Origin: Pseudothauera rhizosphaerae
GTDB lineage: Bacteria; Pseudomonadota; Gammaproteobacteria; Burkholderiales; Rhodocyclaceae
NCBI RefSeq assembly: GCF_004801305.1
Contig: NZ_SSOD01000005.1
Span: 186,001-250,000, forward strand
Reading direction: 5' to 3'
Length of the DNA stretch: 64,000 nucleotides
Below the pieces are notes generated by a model, which did no database searches, was not told the origin of the DNA, and worked only from the letters and a program-made list of their open reading frames with translations. Positions 7,288-16,268 of the stretch are shown here, piece after piece. How positions within the stretch are numbered: the first letter of the stretch is position 1; the number at the start of each line of letters is the position of its first letter. The position numbers and the translations under genes were made by a program.

Positions 7288-9669
7288 ATGATCGAACGCA
7301 TCGCGGAGTTCTGTATCCGCAAACGCAGCGTGGTCGTCGGCGCGCTCGCCGTGGCGACGCTGGTCCTGTCCTGGTTCGCGCTCCATGTGGACGTGCGCAC
7401 CGTGTTCGAGGACATGCTGCCCACGAAGCACGAGTACATCCAGACCCACCAGAAGTTCAAGGACACCTTCGGCGGCTCGAACATGGTCACGATCATGGTC
7501 GAGGTGGGCGAGGGCGACATCTTCACCCCCCGCGTGCTGGACAAGGTGCGCACCATCACCCTGGGCCTGCGGGAAGTGTCGGCGGTGAATCCGTACCAGA
7601 TCACTTCCCTGGCTTCCAAGAAGCTCAAGGAAGTGCGCGCCTCCACCGACGGCATCGAAACCAAGCCGCTGATGTGGCCGGACCTGCCCGCCAACGCCAC
7701 GGAAATGGCCCTGCTGCGTGAATCGGTGCTGCGCAACCCGCTGGTGTACGGCCCCTACGTCTCCAAGGACCTGCAGGCCACGCTGATCACCGTGGACTTC
7801 ATCGACCGTGAAGTCGATTACGCCAAGGTGTTCGAGGAAATCCGCGCGCTGATCGCCACGGTGCAGGACGACTCGGTGCACATCCGCGTGGTGGGCGATC
7901 CCATCCTGTACGGCTGGGTGAACCACTACGTGCCGGAAACCGTCAACCTGGTCGCCGCGGCCATGGGCCTGACGCTGGCCATGCTCTTCGTGCTGCTGCG
8001 CACCTGGCGCGGCGTGCTGCTGCCCCTGCTGGCCGCGGTGGTGAGCGCCATCTGGGCGCTGGGCCTGTGCCGCATCCTGGGCGTGCATTTCGAGCCGCTG
8101 GTGATCGTGGTGGCGATGCTGATCACGTCGCGGGCCGTGTCCCACTCGGTGCAGATCGTCAATCGCTTCGACGACGAACTGGCGGTGCTCCCGCCCGGCG
8201 CGGGCTGTGCCCAACTGGCCGCCAAGGTGGCGCTGGCGGACCTCTTCCGCCCCGGCATGCTGGGCGTGATCGCGGACGCGGCCTGCATGGCGGTGGTGGC
8301 GCTGTCGCCCATCCCCATGCTGCAGAAGCTCACGCTGCTGTCGGTGGTGTGGGTGTCCACGCTGACCATCAGCGCCGTGATCCTCACCCCCGTGCTGCTC
8401 TCCTACATCCGCAAGCCCCACGGCACGGTGCATCCCATCGACTGCGCGCCGCTGCTGCGGAAGCTGCTGGACCTGGGCGTGTGGATGGCGACCTCCCGCT
8501 TCCGCTACGCGGTCATCGGCTGCAGCACCGTGGTGATGATCGTCTCCGGCCTCTACGCTTTCAACCTCAAGATCGGCGACGCCAACCCGGGCTCGCCCAT
8601 CCTGTGGCCGGAATCCGCCTACAACGTGGATTCCGCGGCCATCAACGAGCGCTTCCACGGCGTGGACCGCATGTTCATCGTCGTGGGCGAGGACGGCAAG
8701 GAAGGCCTGGTGAAATCCAACGAGGTGCTGCAGGCCATGAACGGCTTCCAGCGCTTCATGGAGGCCCAGCCGGAGGTGGGCGGCTCGCTCTCCATCGCGG
8801 ACGTGATCCCGGTGGTCAACAGCACGCTGCGCGAAGGCAACCCGCGCTACCTGGAGCTGGGCGACACCCAGGCGGTGAACGGCAGCCTGGTGGCCATCCT
8901 GGATTCCGTGTCCGAACCGGGCGACATGGACCGCTTCACCGACACCGCCTACGCCAACGGCGCCATCACCATGATGTTCCGCGACCGCCAGGGCGAGACC
9001 ATCCGCACCGCGGTGGCGCGCATCAAGGAGTTCATCGCCCAGCACCCCCTCTCCGAAGGGCAGTGGCAGCTCGCCGGCGGGCTGATCGGCGTGATGGCGG
9101 CGGTGAACGAGGTGATCCTCTCCAGCCAGATCGAGCACATCGCGCTGGCGCTCTTCGTACTGGTGGTGATCTGCACCGTGGTCTATCGCTCCACGGTGGC
9201 GGGCATGCTGTTCATGGTGCCGGTGATCATCTCCAACACGCTCACCTTCAGCTTCATGGCCTGGAAGGGCATCGGCATGAACATCAACACCGTGCCCGTG
9301 GCCGCGCTCGGCATCGGCCTGGGCGTGGATTACGCCTTCTACGTGGCCGACCGCATCAAGGAAGAGATCGCCGCCGGCAGCACGCCGGAGAAGGCCATCC
9401 ACGAAGCCCTGCACTCCGCCGGCATGGGCGTGCTGGTCACCGCGGGCGTGCTCATCTTCAGCACCCTGCTGTGGTGGGCGTCGTCGCTGCGCTTCCAGGC
9501 GGAGATGGGCCTGCTGATGGCGATCTGGCTCGCCGTCTCCGCCGCGTCGGCGCTGTTCGTCATGCCTTCCATCATCTACGTGTTCCGCCCGGGCTTCATC
9601 TTCGGCGACAGGAACCACCACGACCGCCCCGTGCTCGCCGGCCTGCGTCCCGCCGCGGCCGGTGCCTGA
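7288..9669 (+). CDS. MMPL-family RND exporter
   Basis: A 793-residue inner-membrane transporter of the MMPL/SSD-like RND group. It shows two halves, each with one N-terminal membrane helix, a periplasmic loop and a cluster of five helices (about residues 215-370 and 615-775). The second cluster contains the conserved ALGIGLGVDYAFYVADRI. The start ATG follows a GAGAG site. It lies between the Ycf48-like and DUF1302 genes. The likely cargo of this cassette is hydrophobic (lipid, sterol or aromatic-derived), but the sequence does not show which. Confidence 0.85.
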   Translation: MIERIAEFCIRKRSVVVGALAVATLVLSWFALHVDVRTVFEDMLPTKHEYIQTHQKFKDTFGGSNMVTIMVEVGEGDIFTPRVLDKVRTITLGLREVSAVNPYQITSLASKKLKEVRASTDGIETKPLMWPDLPANATEMALLRESVLRNPLVYGPYVSKDLQATLITVDFIDREVDYAKVFEEIRALIATVQDDSVHIRVVGDPILYGWVNHYVPETVNLVAAAMGLTLAMLFVLLRTWRGVLLPLLAAVVSAIWALGLCRILGVHFEPLVIVVAMLITSRAVSHSVQIVNRFDDELAVLPPGAGCAQLAAKVALADLFRPGMLGVIADAACMAVVALSPIPMLQKLTLLSVVWVSTLTISAVILTPVLLSYIRKPHGTVHPIDCAPLLRKLLDLGVWMATSRFRYAVIGCSTVVMIVSGLYAFNLKIGDANPGSPILWPESAYNVDSAAINERFHGVDRMFIVVGEDGKEGLVKSNEVLQAMNGFQRFMEAQPEVGGSLSIADVIPVVNSTLREGNPRYLELGDTQAVNGSLVAILDSVSEPGDMDRFTDTAYANGAITMMFRDRQGETIRTAVARIKEFIAQHPLSEGQWQLAGGLIGVMAAVNEVILSSQIEHIALALFVLVVICTVVYRSTVAGMLFMVPVIISNTLTFSFMAWKGIGMNINTVPVAALGIGLGVDYAFYVADRIKEEIAAGSTPEKAIHEALHSAGMGVLVTAGVLIFSTLLWWASSLRFQAEMGLLMAIWLAVSAASALFVMPSIIYVFRPGFIFGDRNHHDRPVLAGLRPAAAGA

Positions 9670-9707
9670 ACCCCTCCCCCCCGACCCACTCCCCACAGAG
9701 AGCAACC

Positions 9708-11309
9708 ATGAAGAAGAGAAACCGCAACCCGGGGCGCCACCGCGCCCTCCTCGGCACCGCCATCGCCGCCGGCCTCGCCTTCCCGGTCCTGCCGGTCCAG
9801 GCGCAGGAAGAAAGCAGCCTGAAGGTCGACGGCTACCTGCGCCAGGAATTCTCCTGGAACACCCGCAACTGGGAAGACACGCCCGACTACGACGACAGCG
9901 GCAAGCTGTCCATGGCGCGCACCACCGCCCGCCTCAACCTGGACTGGAAGGCCACGGAGGACGTTTCCGTGGTCGCCAAGCTGCGCGCCGTGGGCGAGGT
10001 GCAGACCGGCTTCCTGCGCCACCTGGAGAAGATGGGCGCGCACAACTACCGTGATGGCAACATCATGGAGCTGTACAACCGCAACCGGATCAGCGACGTG
10101 ATCCGCGAGCTGTACGTGGACTTCCCGCTCGGCGAGCGCACCCGCGTGCGCCTGGGCAAGCAGCAGATCGCCTGGGGCGAGACCGACTTCTTCGCCGCCA
10201 ACGACCTGGTGCACGGCTTCGACTGGACCTGGCGCTCCTTCCTGGAGCCGGCCAACGAGGAGTTGCGCAAGGCCAACATCATGGCCAAGGTGAACATCGA
10301 CGTGCCCGAGCTGGAAGGCGGCATCGAAATGTTCATCCGCCCGGGCTGGGACCGCAAGAGCGACATCGGCACCGAGCTTGAGATCTACGGCGGGCGCTGG
10401 TCCAGCCAGCCCTGGGCGGGCGTGGACTTCCGCAACATCGACCCCTACGACTTCGAGAACGACAAGGGTGACGTGCGCGACGTCACCGGCGGCATCCGCT
10501 GGAGCGGCCTGGCGGGGGACATCAACTACTCGGTCTCGTACCTCAAGACCTACTGGCCCGCCGCCATCATGAACGGCACCAGCAAGTTCAACGGCATCCC
10601 CGGCTTCAGCGACGTGGAAACCGAAGGCCGCGCCGACACCAACGGCATGTTCGGCGACATCATCTACCCGAAGGTGGACGTGTTCGGCTTCACCGCCAGC
10701 GGCTACTCGGAATGGGCCGATGCCGTGTTCAGCACCGAAGTGGCCTACGTCAAGGACGCCGCCTACAACTTCTCCGCGATTCCGGGTTCGCTGGCGACGC
10801 AGAACGTCGCGCCGGGCTTCGATGGCGTCAAGTACAAGGACGTGCTGGCCTGGATGGTGCGCATGGACAAGAACCTGGCCTTCACCCAGTCCCTGCTGGG
10901 CACGGAAAAGCCGGCCTTCTTCTCCGTGCAGCTCTTCGACAAGTGGATCCAGGACTACGACAAGGACGAGCGCCTGCTCTACTCCGTGGGCTGGGGCGGC
11001 AAGGCCAAGGAACACTCCTTCCTGCTCACCGGCATCCTGGGCCTGTCCTACGACAACGGCCGCATCCGCCCCGAGCTGGTGGTCGGCACCGATCTGTCCA
11101 ACGGCGGCGGCTTCGCCGTGCCCTCGGTGACCTTCGAACTGGCCAGGAACTGGCGCTGGAAGGTGGAGTACGACAAGTTCTGGGACGACGAATGGCGCGA
11201 CGGCAGCAAGTGCGCCCCGCCCAATGCCGGCAACTGCGACAGCACCACCCTGTTCGGCTACTACCACAAGCGCGACCAGTTCTACACGAGCCTGACCTAT
11301 CTCTTCTGA
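9708..11309 (+). CDS. DUF1302 outer-membrane-like protein
   Basis: 533 residues with a Sec signal peptide (cleavage near VQAQEES) and a body of alternating aromatic beta strands ending in Y-L-F, as in outer-membrane beta-barrels. Features typical of DUF1302 (PF06980) are LKVDGYLRQEFSWNT at the mature N-terminus and RVRLGKQQIAWGETDFFAANDLVHGFD near residues 145-172. The open frame extends upstream, but the ATG at 9708 has a GAGAG ribosome site and a clean signal peptide. It is translated between the MMPL exporter and DUF1329 genes and probably forms their outer-membrane component (inference). Confidence 0.85.
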   Translation: MKKRNRNPGRHRALLGTAIAAGLAFPVLPVQAQEESSLKVDGYLRQEFSWNTRNWEDTPDYDDSGKLSMARTTARLNLDWKATEDVSVVAKLRAVGEVQTGFLRHLEKMGAHNYRDGNIMELYNRNRISDVIRELYVDFPLGERTRVRLGKQQIAWGETDFFAANDLVHGFDWTWRSFLEPANEELRKANIMAKVNIDVPELEGGIEMFIRPGWDRKSDIGTELEIYGGRWSSQPWAGVDFRNIDPYDFENDKGDVRDVTGGIRWSGLAGDINYSVSYLKTYWPAAIMNGTSKFNGIPGFSDVETEGRADTNGMFGDIIYPKVDVFGFTASGYSEWADAVFSTEVAYVKDAAYNFSAIPGSLATQNVAPGFDGVKYKDVLAWMVRMDKNLAFTQSLLGTEKPAFFSVQLFDKWIQDYDKDERLLYSVGWGGKAKEHSFLLTGILGLSYDNGRIRPELVVGTDLSNGGGFAVPSVTFELARNWRWKVEYDKFWDDEWRDGSKCAPPNAGNCDSTTLFGYYHKRDQFYTSLTYLF

Positions 11310-11327
11310 TCCCCCCGGAGCGACTCC

Positions 11328-12599
11328 ATGAACGCCATCAAGCAACCCCTGCTGCGCGCCACCGCTGTGGCCCTCGCCGCGGCCGCCTGCGGCCTCGCCC
11401 ATGCCGCCGAACTGCCGGCCGGCACCGTGATCTCCGCCGCCAACATCGACCAGGTGAAGAACGACACCTTCGAAGGCCACACCATCGCCAGCCTGCTCAC
11501 CGAGAAGATGGAATGGCGCATCCGCAACAACGGCATGCAGATCCCGCTCGCCAAGTCCAAGGAAATCCCCCTTGATCCCAAGTGGGTCAAGGCCTCGCAG
11601 GCCAATGCCGGCAAGACGAAGATCAACGCGGAAAGCTGTCAGGTGGACGGCTGGGAAGCGGGCCAGCCCTTCCCCGACATCGACATGAAGGATCCGGCCG
11701 CCGCCGAAAAGGTCATCTGGAACTGGCACCTGGGCCAGCTCACGGGCGACATCGCCTCCGCCCCCTTCTTCACCCAGGTGCTCATCGACGGCGCCAAGGG
11801 CGTGCACGCCGAGCCGGTGGCGGAATTCACCCGCTACGCCATGAAAGGGCGCCTTTCCGGCGACGGCGCGGTGGAAGGCGACGGCAGCGAGCGCGGCCGC
11901 CAACTCCTGTTCTTCAAGTCCCCCTCGGACATGAAGGGCCTGGGCACCTTCACCATCATGTACGACAACGCCAAGGTGCCCGACGTGTGGGCCTACATCC
12001 CGGCCGTGCGCCGCGTGCGGCGCCTGTCCGGCGGCGCCTGGATGGACCCGGTGGGCTCCTCCGACCAGCTCCAGGACGACCTGGAAGTCTTCAACGCCCG
12101 TCCCTGCTGGTACGCGGGCTACAAGATGCTGGAAAAGCGCTGGGTGCTGGCGGTGGCCAACAGCAAGACCCCGCTGTGGAACCGCAACGGCAAGAGCTTC
12201 GCGGAGAAGTACCCCGTGCTGGAGGACAAGGCCCCGTTCTGGAACATGAACAACAACGGCTACGAGCCGCGCGAGGTGTACGTCATCGAGGCCACCACCC
12301 CGTCCGAGCACCCGTACAGCAAGAAGATCCTGTACGTGGATGCCAAGTACCCGCGCATCTATTACGGCGAGGCCTACAACCGCAAGGGCGAGTTCTGGAA
12401 GATGATGGAATTCCACTCCTACCCGGCCAAGGGCGAGGACGGCTTCATCGACATCCGCACCGCCGCCGGCGCCGTCATCGACTTCCAGCGCAACCACGCC
12501 ACCGTGTCCCTGGTGGACTCCACCACCTGGAAGACCAACCAGCCGGGCAAGAGCGCCAAGGACTTCACGCTGCAGACGCTGCAGGCGGCGGGGCGGTAA
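11328..12599 (+). CDS. DUF1329 periplasmic protein
   Basis: 423 residues with a signal peptide (AHAAELPAGT). The rest is the DUF1329 family (PF07044), related to LolA/LolB lipid-carrier folds. Family signatures include AYIPAVRRVRRLSGG near residue 230 and YSKKILYVDAKYPRIYYGEAY. It starts 18 bases after DUF1302 with a CGGAG site and is followed by a strong intrinsic terminator. In genomes carrying the pair, DUF1302 and DUF1329 usually sit with an RND exporter. A role in carrying a lipophilic substrate across the periplasm is inference. Confidence 0.85.
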   Translation: MNAIKQPLLRATAVALAAAACGLAHAAELPAGTVISAANIDQVKNDTFEGHTIASLLTEKMEWRIRNNGMQIPLAKSKEIPLDPKWVKASQANAGKTKINAESCQVDGWEAGQPFPDIDMKDPAAAEKVIWNWHLGQLTGDIASAPFFTQVLIDGAKGVHAEPVAEFTRYAMKGRLSGDGAVEGDGSERGRQLLFFKSPSDMKGLGTFTIMYDNAKVPDVWAYIPAVRRVRRLSGGAWMDPVGSSDQLQDDLEVFNARPCWYAGYKMLEKRWVLAVANSKTPLWNRNGKSFAEKYPVLEDKAPFWNMNNNGYEPREVYVIEATTPSEHPYSKKILYVDAKYPRIYYGEAYNRKGEFWKMMEFHSYPAKGEDGFIDIRTAAGAVIDFQRNHATVSLVDSTTWKTNQPGKSAKDFTLQTLQAAGR

Positions 12600-12617
12600 G
12601 TCCGTAGCATCCACCCC

Positions 12618-12648
12618 GGGGCGTGGCGGCGGCCACGCCCCTTCTCTT
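12618..12648 (+). terminator. Intrinsic terminator after DUF1329
   Basis: 10-bp perfect stem GGGGCGTGGC / GCCACGCCCC (12618-12627 with 12632-12641), 4-base loop, then TTCTCTT. Confidence 0.75.
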
Positions 12649-12668
12649 CATGCCAACGAGGCTCTGCC

Positions 12669-13076
12669 ATGAGCGATGACACCGTACGCGATCTGGTGAG
12701 CAGCCTGTTCGAGAAGATCGGACAAGGCGCAGCCCCTGCCGAGATCGCTTCCCTGTTCAGCGAAGACGTGGACTGGTTCATCGCCGGCGATACGGAAAAC
12801 GTACCCTGGATAGGCCGCAAGGCCGGACGGAAGGGCGTTGCGGAATTCTTCCGCCAGATACGCGAACTGATCGCCCCGGAACGCTTCGAGGTCAGCGACG
12901 TGCTGGTCAAGGGCTCCCGCGCGGTGGTGCTGGGTACGCTGGCATCGCGGGCGAGAAGCACCGGCAAGCTGATGGAGACGGAGTTCGCCTTCGACCTGAC
13001 CGTGAAGAACGGGCTGATCGTCCGCTATCGCATGTTCGAGGACAGCTTTGCGGTGGCGCGGGCCGTCGTTCCCTGA
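12669..13076 (+). CDS. SnoaL/NTF2-like protein
   Basis: A 135-residue NTF2-fold protein of the SnoaL-like type. It has an N-terminal helix pair, the FSEDVDWFIAGD segment that lines the cavity, and a C-terminal sheet ending VKNGLIVRYRMFEDSFAVARAV. Such proteins are small isomerases, hydrolases or ligand-binding proteins, and the sequence does not decide which. It stands alone between the export cassette terminator and the toxin-antitoxin pair. Confidence 0.65.
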   Translation: MSDDTVRDLVSSLFEKIGQGAAPAEIASLFSEDVDWFIAGDTENVPWIGRKAGRKGVAEFFRQIRELIAPERFEVSDVLVKGSRAVVLGTLASRARSTGKLMETEFAFDLTVKNGLIVRYRMFEDSFAVARAVVP

Positions 13077-13117
13077 AGGCCCGGGCCGGTCAGGCCCGCC
13101 AGGTTTTCCCGCGGCCG

Positions 13118-13516
13118 TCAGGCATCCGCCGCCCAGCGCTGCAATTCTCCCGGCCAATCGAGAATCAGCCGGTCGGCCGTCATCAATGGCGCATTCCGGC
13201 AGATTGCCGTGGCTGCGATGAAGCGGTCGGCAGGGTCGCGGTGAAAGCCCTCCAGTTGCGTCGCCAGCAAGGCAATACGGCCGTCGACGGGGATTTCCGT
13301 CAGGCCGGCCTGGAGCCAGTCGCTGCGCCACCGTTCGACCGGCACGGGCAGTGCGATGCGTCCGCGTTGGGCGAGCATGGCGACTTCCCAGAAGCTGATC
13401 GCGCTGACGGCCACTTCCCCCGCGCGCCAGTCCGCTTCGATCCGGCGCCGTGCCTCTGCGCCCAGGGAAGGATCGTTGCGATCCATCCATAGCAGCGTGT
13501 GGGTGTCGAGGATCAT
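13118..13516 (-). CDS. vapC: PIN-domain toxin (VapC-like)
   Basis: A 132-residue PIN-domain ribonuclease, probable toxin of a type II module. The acidic active-site residues are visible: D4 (ILDTHTLLWMD), E in AISFWEVA, D in DPADRFIAATA and D in LMTADRLIL. The frame is open further upstream, but the ATG at 13516 overlaps the antitoxin stop as ATGA, giving translational coupling. It belongs to the subgroup paired with Phd/YefM-fold antitoxins. A GC hairpin at 13082-13098 lies in the convergent gap. Confidence 0.88.
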   Translation of the reverse strand: MILDTHTLLWMDRNDPSLGAEARRRIEADWRAGEVAVSAISFWEVAMLAQRGRIALPVPVERWRSDWLQAGLTEIPVDGRIALLATQLEGFHRDPADRFIAATAICRNAPLMTADRLILDWPGELQRWAADA

Positions 13517-13758
13517 GCCAGCGCTTTCCAGTCCTCGTCGTCGATGGGCGCAAGGATGTCGCCGTGAATTTCCAGCGACGGATGCAGGCCTAGGGGAGAC
13601 GGGACCCGTCCGCCCGAAAACGGACGCAATTCGGCCACGGGCCTGCCGTTCTTCGTGATGACCCAGGCTTCGCCCGTTGCGGCTACGGCATCCATGAGGG
13701 CGAGGCACTTGGCCTTGAATTCGGACGCTTGAATGGTGGGCATCGTCTTATCCGGCAA
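13513..13758 (-). CDS. vapB: Phd/YefM-type antitoxin
   Basis: An 81-residue antitoxin. The N-terminal Phd/YefM DNA-binding fold reads MPTIQASEFKAKCLALMDAVAATGEAWVITKNGRPVAEL; the C-terminal acidic tail (HGDILAPIDDEDW) would wrap the toxin. ATG at 13758 is used here; an internal ATG at 13743 would give 76 residues. It overlaps the toxin by 4 bases. A large palindrome immediately upstream (13761-13798) is the likely autoregulatory operator. Confidence 0.85.
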   Translation of the reverse strand: MPDKTMPTIQASEFKAKCLALMDAVAATGEAWVITKNGRPVAELRPFSGGRVPSPLGLHPSLEIHGDILAPIDDEDWKALA

Positions 13759-13760
13759 AA

Positions 13761-13798
13761 ATGACCATATCGGTGACTATAGTCATCGATATGGTCAT
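13761..13798. promoter_or_regulatory. Nested palindromic operator of the toxin-antitoxin operon
   Basis: The outer arms ATGACCATATCG (13761-13772) and CGATATGGTCAT (13787-13798) are perfect reverse complements. The centre contains a second perfect palindrome TGACTATAGTCA (13774-13785). It starts 3 bases upstream of the antitoxin ATG, so antitoxin binding would cover the promoter and start region. Confidence 0.75.
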
Positions 13799-13820
13799 CG
13801 TCAATCCGGATGCCCTTGCC

Positions 13821-14570
13821 TCAGCCCGCGCTCATCCCCCCGTCCACCGCCAGCAGCGCCCCCGTCACGTAGGACGAAGCCGCCGACAGCAGCCACAGCA
13901 CCGCCGCGCTGACTTCGGCCGGCTGGCCGATGCGGTGCATGGGCACGCCGTCGTCGTACATGTGGTCGTCGCTGCCGGTGACGCGGTCGTAGCTGGGCGT
14001 CTTGATCGGGCCGGGGCAGACGGCGTTGACGCGGATGCCGCGCGCCGCGTAGTCCAGCGCCGCGGCGCGGGTGGCGCCGACGATGCCGTGCTTGGCGGCG
14101 ACGTAGTAGGCCAGGTGGGGCATGGCCTTGAGGCCGAAGATGGAGCTGTTGTTGACGATGGCGCCGCCACCCGTCGCCAGCATCGCGGCGGCCTCGTACT
14201 TCATCATGTAGAGCACGCCCTTGAGGTTGATGTCGATCACGTCGGCGATGTCGGCGTCGGGCGTTTCATGCACGTCGGCGAATTCCCGCTGCAGGCCGGC
14301 GTTGTTGAAGGCGCCGTCGAGCCGGCCCCAGGTGTCCAGTGCGCACTGCACCAGGGCGGCGCAGTCCGCGGGGCGGGAGACGTCGGTGGCGCGGAACACG
14401 GCCTGCCCGCCCGCGGCGCGTATCGCTTCGACCACGGTCCCGCCTTCCGCCGTCCGGCGGCCGCCGATGGCCACGCGGGCGCCCGCGCGGGCCAGCGCCA
14501 GGCAGGCGTCGCGGCCCATGCCGCTGCCGCCGCCGGTGACGACGATCACCTTGCCGTCCAGATCCGTCAT
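13821..14570 (-). CDS. SDR family NAD(P)-dependent oxidoreductase
   Basis: A 249-residue classical short-chain dehydrogenase. The Rossmann motif TGGGSGMG is near residues 12-19, with NNAG at about 90. The catalytic set is Ser in NNSSIFG plus YxxxK (YYVAAK), and the C-terminus is GALLAVDGG. Gly-Gly-Arg-Arg after the second strand suggests NADP(H). It is the last gene of the minus-strand amidase operon. In that context it could dehydrogenate a cis-diol or reduce a ketone, but the substrate is unknown. Confidence 0.85.
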   Translation of the reverse strand: MTDLDGKVIVVTGGGSGMGRDACLALARAGARVAIGGRRTAEGGTVVEAIRAAGGQAVFRATDVSRPADCAALVQCALDTWGRLDGAFNNAGLQREFADVHETPDADIADVIDINLKGVLYMMKYEAAAMLATGGGAIVNNSSIFGLKAMPHLAYYVAAKHGIVGATRAAALDYAARGIRVNAVCPGPIKTPSYDRVTGSDDHMYDDGVPMHRIGQPAEVSAAVLWLLSAASSYVTGALLAVDGGMSAG

Positions 14571-14648
14571 GACTTCATCTCCCTGAAACCGAGAAAAAGC
14601 CCGCCCGCCGGGCGGCGAGGCGGGTCGAAAAGGGCTGTCGCCCTCGCA

Positions 14649-16088
14649 TCACATCGCGGAAGGAATGCGCCCCAGCACGGCTTCCAGGGCCATGCCGACG
14701 GACAGCAGGCGGCGGTCGGTGCCGTCCGGGCCGTCCAGCTCCATGCCCACCGGCAGGCCGGTCGCGGGGCCGAGGCCGATGGGGAGCTGGATGGAGGGCA
14801 GGCCGGCGCTGGCCGAGGGTTCGGTGTTCTGGATCAGCAGGTGGAAGTTCTCCGGCAGGCTGATCTCGGGCCGCGCGACGGGGGCGACCACGGGCGTGGT
14901 GGGGAACACGAAGGCGTCCAGGCGGTGGCGGGCGAAGAGCTCGCGGTAGTGCGCCTTCAGGGCAGGGCGGCCGTGGCGGACGGCTTCGTCGTAGAGGGGC
15001 CGCGCGGGCACGGGCTTGCCGCCGGGGCCGAAGGTCCGGCGTTCCAGGACGAATTCGCCGTAGATGCCTTTCACGTCCGGGCTGGCGATCCCGTCGAAGA
15101 GCGCCTCGATGGAAATGCCCGGCCCCTGGTCGCGCAGCCAGGCGACCATGTCGTCGTAGGCCTCGTACAGCACGACGGGAAAGCCGATGGGCTCGTTCAG
15201 TTCCAGCAGGCGGGCTTCCGGCACCTCGATGAAGCTCACGCCGACGGCTTCGAGCTTCTTCACCGCGGCCGCGGTGAGGGCCTGGGTGTCCTCGTCCAGG
15301 TTGGCCCAGAAGCCGGGCGCCACGCCGAGGCGCAGGGTATCGAGTCTTACGGAATGCAGCGCCGCCTCGCCGGTGACGATGCCGTCCAGCAGCGCCACGT
15401 CGGCCATGCACAGGGCCATGGGGCCCACGGTGTCGCGGCTGTTGGAGATGGGGATCACGCCCTCGCCGGAATAGCGCCCCCACGACGGACGCAGGGAGGC
15501 GCAGCCGTTGAGCGCGCAGGGGATGCGCATGGAGCCGCCGGTGTCGGTGCCCAGCGAAGCCAGCGCCATGCGCGCGCCCAGGGCCGCGGCGCTGCCGGAG
15601 GACGAGCCGCCGGCGATGCGGGTGGCGTCGTAAGGGTTGCGCACGCCCACGCTGCCCGGGTGGTGGAAGGCGTGGTTGTAGCCGGTGGCGCCGAAGGCGA
15701 GTTCGTGCATGTTGGTCTTGCCCAGCACCACGGCGCCGGCTTCGCGCAGCCGGCGCAGGGTGGGGGCGTCGCTGCGGGGCACGAAGTCGGCCAGCGCGGG
15801 CGTGCCGGCGGTGGCCGGCAGGCCGGCGGCGTGGATGTTGTCCTTGACCACGATGGGCAGGCCGGCCAGCGGCCCCTGCGCCTGGCCGGCGGCGCGCGCC
15901 GCGTCGGCCGCGCAGGCGGCGGCGAGCGCCCGCTCGGCGTCCAGCGTGATGAAGATGTTGAGTTCGGGGTGGGCCTCGGCGCGAGCGATGCAGTCGCGCA
16001 TCAGCGCTCCGCAGCTCAGTTCGCCGGCGGCGATCTGCGCGGCCGCTTCGGCCAGCGTGGGGCCGGAGGTGCTTCGATGAGGATTCAT
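14649..16088 (-). CDS. Amidase signature enzyme (copy 1)
   Basis: A 479-residue amidase-signature hydrolase. The Ser-cisSer-Lys triad is present as K82 (VVKDNI), S162 (GGSSSGS) and nucleophile S186 (TDTGGSMRIP). An open frame extends upstream, but the ATG at 16088 matches homologue starts and avoids running into the repeat element. With a second amidase, an alpha/beta hydrolase, a racemase-fold protein and an M20-fold protein it forms one minus-strand operon headed by the oxygenase reductase. Hydrolysis of an amide or lactam intermediate is the reasonable inference. Confidence 0.88.
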   Translation of the reverse strand: MNPHRSTSGPTLAEAAAQIAAGELSCGALMRDCIARAEAHPELNIFITLDAERALAAACAADAARAAGQAQGPLAGLPIVVKDNIHAAGLPATAGTPALADFVPRSDAPTLRRLREAGAVVLGKTNMHELAFGATGYNHAFHHPGSVGVRNPYDATRIAGGSSSGSAAALGARMALASLGTDTGGSMRIPCALNGCASLRPSWGRYSGEGVIPISNSRDTVGPMALCMADVALLDGIVTGEAALHSVRLDTLRLGVAPGFWANLDEDTQALTAAAVKKLEAVGVSFIEVPEARLLELNEPIGFPVVLYEAYDDMVAWLRDQGPGISIEALFDGIASPDVKGIYGEFVLERRTFGPGGKPVPARPLYDEAVRHGRPALKAHYRELFARHRLDAFVFPTTPVVAPVARPEISLPENFHLLIQNTEPSASAGLPSIQLPIGLGPATGLPVGMELDGPDGTDRRLLSVGMALEAVLGRIPSAM

Positions 16089-16146
16089 TGTTCGTGCTCC
16101 ATCTCGGATTTGCGGGGTTTGTGTGGGAGCGGCGCTTGCGTCGGCT

Positions 16147-16242
16147 CCCTCCCCTTCAAGGGGAGGGCTGGGGTGGGGATGGGTTTGTCGGCGTACTGAA
16201 CCGAAACCCATCCCCCTCCTGACCTCCCCCTTGAAGGGGGAG
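16147..16242. repeat. REPIN-like composite inverted repeat (copy A)
   Basis: About 96 bases. Each end carries a GC palindrome of the form CTCCCCTTCAAGGGGAG, and the inner arms GGGGATGGGTTT and AAACCCATCCCC face each other, so the element folds into one long hairpin with hairpin tips. It lies in the 180-base gap between the two amidase genes. A near-identical element is at 19323-19422 and a single unit at 32717-32737. Confidence 0.8.
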
Positions 16243-16268
16243 GAACGGGAACCGTTCGTCCATTGTGG

